Positions 13,980 through 19,747 of a stretch of DNA of 19,747 bases are shown piece by piece. The stretch lies in assembly GCA_038750655.1 (NCBI GenBank), contig JBCDGZ010000141.1:1-19747 (forward strand). Reading direction: 5' to 3'. The position numbers were made by a program, and so were the translations under genes. The first letter of the stretch is position 1, and each line of letters opens with the position of its first letter. The notes beneath the pieces are model-generated. The model was given only the letters and a program-made list of their open reading frames with translations, had not been told where the DNA came from and did no database searches. The DNA comes from JBCDGZ01 sp038750655. GTDB lineage: Bacteria; Bacteroidota; Bacteroidia; Chitinophagales; Saprospiraceae.

Positions 13980-16175
13980 ATGCAAGATTTGTATAGACTA
14001 CAAGTTGTCTTGTGTATACTACTCTCGACTGCCAGCGCCTACGGGCAAGATTCGGTTGCTACTGTACCCACTGATTGCCCATTTCAAGTTGTTGCTGCCA
14101 TTACCCATTCCAGCTGCCATAATAGCGACGATGGTGCTATATTCATTGATGCCAGCGGCGGGGTAGGAGGCTACCGCTACTCGCTGGATGGCGTAGATTA
14201 CAAAACCACTGGACTTTTTGGTAACCTCGCACCGCGAGAGTACCAACTTTTCGTCAAAGATGCTAATGAATGTGTGGCCAACGGTAATGTCCTTATCGAC
14301 GCCCCTCCTGAGCCCCAGATGAATATTCAACAGCAAAATGTAAGCTGTCCTGGCGGGGCCGACGCCAGCTTCATCGTCATCATTGAGACCGTGGGCGGAG
14401 GGCGCAGTAATTATGAGTACTCCATCGATGGAGAGCACTACCAGCCCGATAGCAGCTTTAATAACCTACCGGCTGGTCCCTACGAAGTTTATGCTCGTAA
14501 TGACAACCATTGTATTAGCCAGCGAAGTATCGTCATTGAAGAACCCGATGGCCCCGTGCTGCGCATCGAAAAGGAAGATGTGAGCTGTCCCGGTGGAGCT
14601 GACGCCAGCTTTATCGTCATCATCGAGACCGTCGGCGGGGGACGCTATGACTATTCTCTGGATGGTGAAATTTACCAGCCTGACAGCCTCTTTGAAGATT
14701 TACCGGCGGGAGCCTACGCCCTGCACGTTCGCCACGCTGGAGGTTGTGTAATCACCAAAACGGTCATTATCCGCGAACCTCGGGAACCACACATTAATTT
14801 CGATGTCAATAACGTAAGCTGCCCCGGTGGGGCCGACGCTAGCTTCATCGTCATCATCGAAACCGTCGGTGGCGGACGCAGCAATTACGAATATTCTATA
14901 GATGGGGAGCATTATCAACCCGATAGCCTATTCTCTAACTTCCCTGCCGGCCTCTACACCGTTTATGTCCGCAATGACAATCAATGTATCAGCAGCGCCC
15001 CAGTTGAAATCACTGAGCCTCCCGCTCCCTTCATCGATTTGCAACGCGATTCGCTGAGTTGCGCCGGAGATTCCAGCGGCAGCCTGATGGTTTTTATCGA
15101 CGACCCTGACAGCCACGAATATTCGCTCGACGGAATTATTTTCCAATCCTCTAATCAATTTTTGGGACTAGATGCGGGCAATTATACGCTGTATATCCGC
15201 TCATCAATTGGCTGCTGGTTTGAGCGAAACTTTAACATCGGTGGCCCACCGCCGCTGCACAATGTCTTTACCGATGGCCCGGCCAGTTGTGGATATGCCA
15301 ACGGTTGGTTGGCCAGTACGGCGAGTGGTGGAAAAGGCCCTTATGGTTACACCTGGGGCAATGGGCACAACAGCCCCGTCGCTGCCGATTTGCCCGGGGG
15401 CTTACACCGCCTCACCATCACCGATAGCAAAGGCTGCCAGAAGAAGGACAGTTTTTCTCTACAAAATATTCCCCCTCCAACGCTGCGCAGCTACAGTACC
15501 GATGTAAGCTGTCATGGCCAGGCCAATGGGACCGTTAGTCTGAGCATAGCGACCGAAAGTCCGATTACCAAAATTATCTGGTCTAACGGGGCCAACTCCA
15601 AAAAACTTTCCGGCCTGCCCGCTGGGAAATACGCGGTAACGGTCACAGATGCCAATCATTGCCAGAGTTCAAAAGAAATTACCATCACAGAACCTCAAGA
15701 ATTAAAAGCCAAGGGATATGTAGAGAAGGTTGGTAATACCGGTGCGATTTCTTTGGAAATCAGTGGCGGTACCCAACCTTATTTTTGCAGTTGGTCGAAC
15801 GGCAGCAAAGCGCCAGCGATCAATGAGCTGACGTCCGGCAAATACGAGGTGACGGTGAGCGATGAGCAGCAATGTACCTCCACCCAAACTTTTGAGCTAC
15901 AGCCAGCAGAGCGACCAACGGGGGAAAGTCTCCGGCTCTATCCGGTGCCTACGGTAGATGATGTGAACATCGATTTTGATCTGCCCGAGGAGCAAATGGT
16001 CAGCATCGAACTCTACGATAGTAACGGCCGATTGCTGATGAGTATGCCGAAAACGAAGATGCAGCAGGATCGGGTGACTATTAACCTAGATGAGCTGCCG
16101 GTGGCCACTTATGTAGCAAGAATTATCATTGGCAAAGAGATGATCATTCGGAAGATCATCAAGCAAACCGACTAA
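13980..16175 (+). CDS. T9SS-secreted SprB-repeat protein
   Basis: This 731-residue protein starts with a signal peptide (cleavage near AYG|QD, 22/23) and then has about eight SprB-like repeats of roughly 75-80 residues (about 32-650). Typical unit parts are 'vsC.g..dg', 'y.ySlDG', a 'LpaG.Y.v.v.D...C' core and a closing 'I.EP'. A T9SS type A sorting domain follows (about 655-731; 'LRLYPVPT' at its start, ending KIIKQTD). SprB of Flavobacterium is a gliding adhesin moved on the cell surface, but that protein is many times larger and most small SprB-repeat proteins have no proven role, so only surface exposure is inferred. Repeats 2, 3 and 4 share an identical 22-residue stretch starting at residues 121, 201 and 279. 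Repeat 8 is the most degenerate. The gene converges on hemD, 66 bases beyond its stop. Confidence 0.9.
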   Translation: MQDLYRLQVVLCILLSTASAYGQDSVATVPTDCPFQVVAAITHSSCHNSDDGAIFIDASGGVGGYRYSLDGVDYKTTGLFGNLAPREYQLFVKDANECVANGNVLIDAPPEPQMNIQQQNVSCPGGADASFIVIIETVGGGRSNYEYSIDGEHYQPDSSFNNLPAGPYEVYARNDNHCISQRSIVIEEPDGPVLRIEKEDVSCPGGADASFIVIIETVGGGRYDYSLDGEIYQPDSLFEDLPAGAYALHVRHAGGCVITKTVIIREPREPHINFDVNNVSCPGGADASFIVIIETVGGGRSNYEYSIDGEHYQPDSLFSNFPAGLYTVYVRNDNQCISSAPVEITEPPAPFIDLQRDSLSCAGDSSGSLMVFIDDPDSHEYSLDGIIFQSSNQFLGLDAGNYTLYIRSSIGCWFERNFNIGGPPPLHNVFTDGPASCGYANGWLASTASGGKGPYGYTWGNGHNSPVAADLPGGLHRLTITDSKGCQKKDSFSLQNIPPPTLRSYSTDVSCHGQANGTVSLSIATESPITKIIWSNGANSKKLSGLPAGKYAVTVTDANHCQSSKEITITEPQELKAKGYVEKVGNTGAISLEISGGTQPYFCSWSNGSKAPAINELTSGKYEVTVSDEQQCTSTQTFELQPAERPTGESLRLYPVPTVDDVNIDFDLPEEQMVSIELYDSNGRLLMSMPKTKMQQDRVTINLDELPVATYVARIIIGKEMIIRKIIKQTD
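14340..14927 (+). repeat. Near-identical protein repeats within the SprB-repeat gene
   Basis: Three segments at 14340, 14580 and 14814 encode the same 22 residues (VSCPGGADASF then IVIIETVGGGR). The first and third extend to 38 identical residues (to 14453 and 14927). The DNA of these two differs at about 20 of the 38 codons, all silently. Period is 80 and 78 codons. Confidence 0.9.
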
Positions 16176-16241
16176 TACGCCTTATGCTTTTGATGACTTT
16201 ATTGTATTGTCTGAGTCGCTACTGGAGGCGTTGATAGCTGC

Positions 16242-16916
16242 TTAGGGTTGGCTAAGAATCAATTGGGCCAGCACTGCTTCCCCTGCTTGGGGAGCCACCT
16301 GGACGCGCTCCAAACCTAGCGCCCGCAGGGCCGTCGCCGTCGTGTCACCGATAGCATAAACCGCTTGCCCCTCTCGCCACACATATTTTCCAAAATATGC
16401 CTCGGCATTCATTGGACTAGTAAACACCAGATGTTGGCAATGCGGCAGGTCCAGATCTTCCCGAATCTTATTATCATAAACCGGCAAGTCTAATGCTTCA
16501 ATAGTTCCATCCAGCAGCTGCTGCACCGATTTGCGCGATTGCTTGGCTCGTGGAAACAGCACCCGCTGCCCCGCCGCCCGTTCGGCAAAGGCTGTCGCTA
16601 CGGCCTCCGGCTTCCCGCTGCCCACAAAATCTGGCTCCAAACCATAGTCTTCTAATACAGCCGCCGTACCCGGCCCCATCGCCGCCAGCTGTATCAAATC
16701 CGAAAGGGCGGCCAGCCCTTCGATGAAAAACTGCACCGCGTTTTTGCTGTAAAAAAACACCCAGTCACTGTCGGGAATAGCATCGTAAGTCAGTTGCTCA
16801 AAGGCGATGAGCGATTCGCCCAGCACCTCGAAATCGGCTGCTTCTAAAGCCGTCCGGAAAGGGCTCTCTTTGGCCAATTCGCGACTGATGAATACCTTAT
16901 TTTTAGAAGATGTCAA
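16242..16916 (-). CDS. hemD: Uroporphyrinogen-III synthase, HemD
   Basis: HemD closes linear hydroxymethylbilane to uroporphyrinogen III, inverting ring D, in haem synthesis. The 224-residue protein has the family's two alternating alpha/beta domains. Family-like stretches are KVFISREL (7-14), DWVFFYSKNAVQFF (51-64), AAMGPGTAAVL (about 78-88), HLVFTSPMNAEAYF and VYAIGDTTATALRALG. HemD is poorly conserved in general, so the recognition rests on these and on the neighbourhood with hemC. The only usable start is TTG at 16916; an in-frame stop lies a few codons upstream and no ATG precedes the conserved region. It overlaps the 3' end of the exonuclease-like gene by 14 bases, indicating translational coupling. 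Confidence 0.88.
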   Translation of the reverse strand: MTSSKNKVFISRELAKESPFRTALEAADFEVLGESLIAFEQLTYDAIPDSDWVFFYSKNAVQFFIEGLAALSDLIQLAAMGPGTAAVLEDYGLEPDFVGSGKPEAVATAFAERAAGQRVLFPRAKQSRKSVQQLLDGTIEALDLPVYDNKIREDLDLPHCQHLVFTSPMNAEAYFGKYVWREGQAVYAIGDTTATALRALGLERVQVAPQAGEAVLAQLILSQP

Positions 16917-17484
16917 TGGCTTCGATGTCTACTAGTTTGAAAAAACAGAGCGCTCCAACGGCAACATCGGTGATGGCCGATTCTCGCTTGTAGCGCGCCT
17001 GGAATAATTTGATGTGCAGTTCCATCAGTGTTGGCCACTTGAAGCGGCCCCCCTTGCCGGGCAGTTTACAGAAATAAGTGCCCTCCTGCATGGTGCAATA
17101 CTGCTCGGGGCGCTGCAACTTTTGGTGGTCCATACTCTTGCGGTACAGCTCCGCTCCGAGGACATGGGTATGCAAATTGAGGTTGTGGGCAATGAGGTAA
17201 TCTGCTTTCTCCAGTACCGCCAAAAAGGCCGTCAGCGCCTCCTTTAGCGGGACGCCCTCTTCGCGGGCCTTATCTGTAGAAATGCCATGTAGTCGCTCCA
17301 CCTCATAGGGGATTTCGTAGCCCTCCGGTTGGATGGTGAAGAGTTGTTTTTCGATTAAAATCCGGTCCTTATCGTAGAGCAGCCAGGCGATTTGCACCAT
17401 CCGGGGCCAGTTGAAGGTATCGGTAGCCGGAGCCTTCCAACTTCGGGGCTTGCCGGCGCTTTCGGTGTCGAAAAATAGATACAT
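16903..17484 (-). CDS. DEDD/DnaQ-like 3'-5' exonuclease homologue with altered active site
   Basis: The 193-residue protein resembles the small DnaQ-like exonucleases of Bacteroidota: FFDTES at the N-terminus (Asp6 and Glu8, motif ExoI), WPRMVQIAWLLYD, the LHGIST block at about 65-70, AHN..L...LGAEL (ExoII region) and TDVAVGALCFFKL (ExoIII, Asp173). Two expected catalytic positions differ. The ExoII Asp after HNxxF/L is His105 (CAT), and the His five residues before the ExoIII Asp is Glu168. The fold is probably kept, but normal two-metal nuclease activity is doubtful. The gene begins 20 bases after hemC and overlaps hemD by 14 bases, so it is co-expressed with haem genes; no functional link is known to me. 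The ATG at 17484 directly precedes the conserved start of the domain. Confidence 0.82.
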   Translation of the reverse strand: MYLFFDTESAGKPRSWKAPATDTFNWPRMVQIAWLLYDKDRILIEKQLFTIQPEGYEIPYEVERLHGISTDKAREEGVPLKEALTAFLAVLEKADYLIAHNLNLHTHVLGAELYRKSMDHQKLQRPEQYCTMQEGTYFCKLPGKGGRFKWPTLMELHIKLFQARYKRESAITDVAVGALCFFKLVDIEAIDIF

Positions 17485-17504
17485 GGTTTTTGGATCGTTT
17501 TTGA

Positions 17505-18413
17505 TTATTCCCCTTTCAGGGCTTCCAATATTTTTTCGGCCATGCCAAAGGTCGTGCTGGAGGAGAGGCGAAAGCGTTTCAGCGGCCCATCCCAGTGCTC
17601 CGCTTTGGCGGCCCAGGCGTGGTAGTGTCCCATGTCATCGCGCTCGCAGTAGACGCCGAGCGGCATATGGCAGCCTCCGCCCATCATTTGCAGCACCTTG
17701 CGCTCCACATTGGTGCAGGCCGAAACCTCGCGGTGATGCAAGTGTCGCAGCAGCTTGCGCGTCGTACGGTCGGCCTCGACGCATTGGAAGGCTAGGACGC
17801 CCTGCGCCGGTGCGGGTACGAATTCTTTAGGGTTGAGGGGCAGGACGAGCAGGTCCGAGAGGTCCAGCTGTAGGCGCTCTAGCCCGGCCGCCGCCATAAC
17901 GATGCCGTCAAACTGCCCTTGCCGCAGCTTATCGATGCGGGTCGGAACATTGCCTCGGATGTCTTTGATGGCCAAGTCGGGGCGAAAATCCAGCAGCAGC
18001 GCCTTACGGCGGGCCGAGGAGGTACCAACCACAGCGCCTTCGGCGAGCTTGAGAATCTTGCCCTCGTCGCTCGACGCCTTGCGGATCAACAGGTGGTCGG
18101 CGGGATTGGCGCGGTAGGAGACGGCAGTGGTGCAGAGGCCCGGCGGGGGGCTGGTCGGCAGGTCTTTCATAGAGTGGACCGCCATATCGACATCACCACG
18201 GAGGAGGGCCTCTTCGATTTCTTTGGTAAAAAAGCCCTTCCCTTCGATTTTATCAAAGCTGAGGTGCTGAATGCGATCGCCTTTGGTCTTTATGATTTGG
18301 AGTTCGGCGGTCACCCCGATCTTGGCCAGCTGTGCTTTGGTGTATTCTGCTTGCCAGAGCGCCAGCTTACTGCCACGGGTGCCGATGCGAATCGTTTTTG
18401 ATATTGTTTCCAA
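17505..18413 (-). CDS. hemC: Hydroxymethylbilane synthase (porphobilinogen deaminase), HemC
   Basis: HemC joins four porphobilinogen molecules into hydroxymethylbilane, the substrate of HemD. The 302-residue length is normal. Key features are IGTRGSKLALWQA (10-22), VHSMKD with catalytic Asp84, GTSSARRKA (130-138), DIRGNVPTRI (151-160), the PAPAQG motif (200-205), and Cys248 in GGGCHMPLG, which carries the dipyrromethane cofactor. The start is TTG at 18413: an in-frame stop lies just upstream and the next Met falls inside the domain. It is the first gene of the hemC - exonuclease-like - hemD cluster and diverges from lpxD, with 60 bases between start codons. A good Bacteroidota-type promoter lies in that gap. 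Confidence 0.96.
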   Translation of the reverse strand: METISKTIRIGTRGSKLALWQAEYTKAQLAKIGVTAELQIIKTKGDRIQHLSFDKIEGKGFFTKEIEEALLRGDVDMAVHSMKDLPTSPPPGLCTTAVSYRANPADHLLIRKASSDEGKILKLAEGAVVGTSSARRKALLLDFRPDLAIKDIRGNVPTRIDKLRQGQFDGIVMAAAGLERLQLDLSDLLVLPLNPKEFVPAPAQGVLAFQCVEADRTTRKLLRHLHHREVSACTNVERKVLQMMGGGCHMPLGVYCERDDMGHYHAWAAKAEHWDGPLKRFRLSSSTTFGMAEKILEALKGE

Positions 18414-18430
18414 CTTATGGTAATTTTACG

Positions 18431-18461
18431 CAAAGGTAATTTATCTACTAGAAAATCAAAA
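18431..18461 (-). promoter_or_regulatory. Promoter candidate for hemC
   Basis: On the minus strand TTTTG (18461-18457) is followed after 18 bases by TACCTTTG (18438-18431), a perfect -7 box of the Bacteroidota type. The spacer is one base shorter than usual. The transcript would start near 18425, only about 12 bases before the TTG start of hemC. The site lies inside the leader of the divergent lpxD gene. Confidence 0.45.
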
Positions 18462-18473
18462 CAGCAAATAGCT

Positions 18474-19502
18474 ATGCAAATCTCTGCAAAAGAATTAGGT
18501 GTCCTGTTGAAAGGCCACTTGGAGGGGGACCCGGATGTGATGGTCTCTGCGCCCAGTAAGATCGAGGAGGGCCGGCCGGGGACGATTACTTTTCTGGCCA
18601 ATCCCAAGTATGAGCCTCACGCTTATACGACAAAGGCCAGTATTTTGCTGGTCAGCCGGGATTTTCAGCCGGTGCAGCCGATTGCGGCGACTTTGATTCG
18701 GGTAGATGACGTGTACGCCAGTCTGGCTTTTTTGTTGGAGCAATTTGGTCAGCAGGCCGAGCAGCAGCGGGTGATTGCCGAGCGGGCTTCGGTGCATGAG
18801 AGTGCGGAGATTGGCGAGGGAGTGGCCATTGGTGAGTTTACGGTGGTGGAGGCGGGAAGCCGCATTGGGGCCAATTGTACGCTGTATCCACAGGTTTTTG
18901 TGGGGAAAAATGTGGTGCTGGGCAATAACGTAACCCTTTATCCTGGAGTGAAAATATACCACGACTGCCAGATCGGTGATAACTGCGTGCTGCACGCCAA
19001 TGTGGTGATTGGCTGTGATGGCTTCGGCTACGTACCGCAGGAGGATCGCTCTTACCGCAAAATTGCCCAAATTGGCAATGTAGTGATCGAATCGGATGTT
19101 GAAATTGGTTCGAATACGGTGATTGACCGCGCCACGATGGGCTCCACCTTCATCCGCAGAGGCGTAAAATTGGATAACCTCATCCAGATTGCCCACAATG
19201 TCGACATCGGCGAGCATACGGCGATTGCGGCTCAGGCCGGGGTGGCTGGCAGTACCCAGATTGGACAGCATTGTATGATTGGTGGGCAGGCTGGATTTGT
19301 GGGGCATATCAAGGTGGCCGACGGTGCCAAAGTCCAGGCCCAGAGCGGCGTTGCCGCCCCTATTAAGACCGAGAATACGGCCGTTTACGGCTCTCCGGCT
19401 ATTGATTACAGTAATTACCTGCGTTCTTATGCGGTGTTTAAGCAATTGCCGGCCTTGTATAAGCGGATTAGTGAGTTGGAGCGGAAGTTGAGGGAGGGGT
19501 GA
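18474..19502 (+). CDS. lpxD: UDP-3-O-acylglucosamine N-acyltransferase, LpxD
   Basis: LpxD adds the N-linked 3-hydroxyacyl chain to UDP-3-O-acylglucosamine in lipid A synthesis, using acyl-ACP. From the ATG at 18474 the protein has 342 residues: an N-terminal uridine-binding domain (1 to about 100, with KIEEGRPGTITFLANPKY), a left-handed beta-helix of hexapeptide repeats (about 105-295) and a C-terminal coiled-coil tail (RISELERKLREG). His241 in NLIQIAHNV corresponds to catalytic His239 of E. coli. An ATG at 18417 is in frame but would add 19 residues (MVILRKGNLSTRK...) that the family lacks and would overlap the hemC promoter, so 18474 is preferred. It acts at the inner membrane as a trimer in the family. 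Confidence 0.95.
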   Translation: MQISAKELGVLLKGHLEGDPDVMVSAPSKIEEGRPGTITFLANPKYEPHAYTTKASILLVSRDFQPVQPIAATLIRVDDVYASLAFLLEQFGQQAEQQRVIAERASVHESAEIGEGVAIGEFTVVEAGSRIGANCTLYPQVFVGKNVVLGNNVTLYPGVKIYHDCQIGDNCVLHANVVIGCDGFGYVPQEDRSYRKIAQIGNVVIESDVEIGSNTVIDRATMGSTFIRRGVKLDNLIQIAHNVDIGEHTAIAAQAGVAGSTQIGQHCMIGGQAGFVGHIKVADGAKVQAQSGVAAPIKTENTAVYGSPAIDYSNYLRSYAVFKQLPALYKRISELERKLREG

Positions 19503-19505
19503 TGT

Positions 19506-19747
19506 TCACAATATCTCCCTTAGTTGTACGGTAGTATCACTCAAAGTACTTTTGATTTTTTCAACTTCTTCTGTGTCGATGTATCGGCCAAAATGATTTG
19601 CTGTCTTATACCGCTTGTCACCTCGTCGCGACAGAAACCCATCCTGATCAAGTTCATAGTCAAAAAAGAGTCCTTTAATTACTGGTAAGTATTGATCGAC
19701 AATACCATCTTCCTTTTTCGATTGATTACGGCCAGGCAGGACTAAAT
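19506..19747 (-). CDS. Unidentified protein, C-terminal 79 residues only (cut by window edge)
   Basis: An open frame without stops enters from the right edge and ends with TGA at 19506-19508. The last 79 residues are hydrophilic and read sensibly as protein, for example DQYLPVIKGLFFDYELDQDG and NHFGRYIDTEEVEKIKSTL, ending LREIL. I do not recognise the family. The stop lies 3 bases from the lpxD stop, so the two genes converge tightly with no room for a terminator between them. With so little sequence this could also be a chance open frame, but its length to the edge and its composition favour a real gene. Confidence 0.55.
   Translation of the reverse strand, partial: LVLPGRNQSKKEDGIVDQYLPVIKGLFFDYELDQDGFLSRRGDKRYKTANHFGRYIDTEEVEKIKSTLSDTTVQLREIL

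Noticed and set aside
14340..14927. Regularly spaced repeats that might suggest a CRISPR array
   Set aside because: The repeats are about 240 bases apart, differ at many silent positions and lie in frame within a SprB-type coding sequence.
16176..16241. Possible terminator between the SprB-repeat gene and hemD (ACGCC ... GGCGT)
   Set aside because: The stem is only five bases with a loop of about 45 bases and no T-run.
18417..18473. Upstream ATG extending LpxD by 19 residues
   Set aside because: The extra residues are basic and unlike the LpxD N-terminus, and they would overlap the hemC promoter candidate. The ATG at 18474 gives the family-typical start.
18495..19445. Minus-strand open frame (316 codons) opposite lpxD
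   Set aside because: It is an antisense shadow of a firmly identified gene; His/Asn/Arg-rich translation with no family resemblance.

Overview
The window looks like a chromosomal segment from a Bacteroidota bacterium, most likely of the Saprospiria type (Lewinella/Haliscomenobacter-like). Three proteins end in type IX secretion system (T9SS) type A sorting domains. There is also a SprB-repeat protein, a Porin_10-type outer-membrane barrel, and several promoter candidates of the Bacteroidota form TTTG-N(18-20)-TAnnTTTG. The placement is inferred from these families; no rRNA or other marker is present.

Layout. Positions 1-6081 hold four genes on the minus strand: a secreted leucine-rich/receptor-L-like repeat protein cut by the left edge, a putative porin, fabI (enoyl-ACP reductase) and recN (DNA repair). 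Positions 6252-12070 hold the most unusual part, a two-gene secreted cassette present twice in tandem on the plus strand. Each copy has a conserved upstream element with an inverted repeat, a gene for a small secreted protein with 16 cysteines, a 609-residue T9SS cargo protein starting 6 bases further on, and an intrinsic terminator. A convergent gene for a 512-residue helical protein follows (12075-13613, minus). Then comes a T9SS-secreted protein with about eight SprB-like repeats (13980-16175, plus).

The right part is mostly housekeeping: a minus-strand cluster hemC - exonuclease-like gene - hemD (18413 to 16242), with hemC divergent from lpxD (lipid A synthesis, 18474-19502, plus). An unidentified reading frame entering from the right edge (19506-19747, minus) ends 3 bases from the lpxD stop.

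How the genes fit together. HemC makes hydroxymethylbilane and HemD cyclises it to uroporphyrinogen III. FabI and LpxD both serve envelope lipid synthesis, and RecN serves double-strand break repair. The duplicated cassette, the SprB-like protein, the leucine-rich protein and the porin are all cell-envelope or extracellular proteins. The cassette is the best candidate for an undescribed system: two co-transcribed secreted proteins, one cysteine-rich and one predicted to be exported by T9SS, maintained as two diverged tandem copies that share the promoter-region element, the gene junction, the sorting domain and the terminator. The exonuclease-like protein between hemC and hemD has lost two of the residues expected in its active site.
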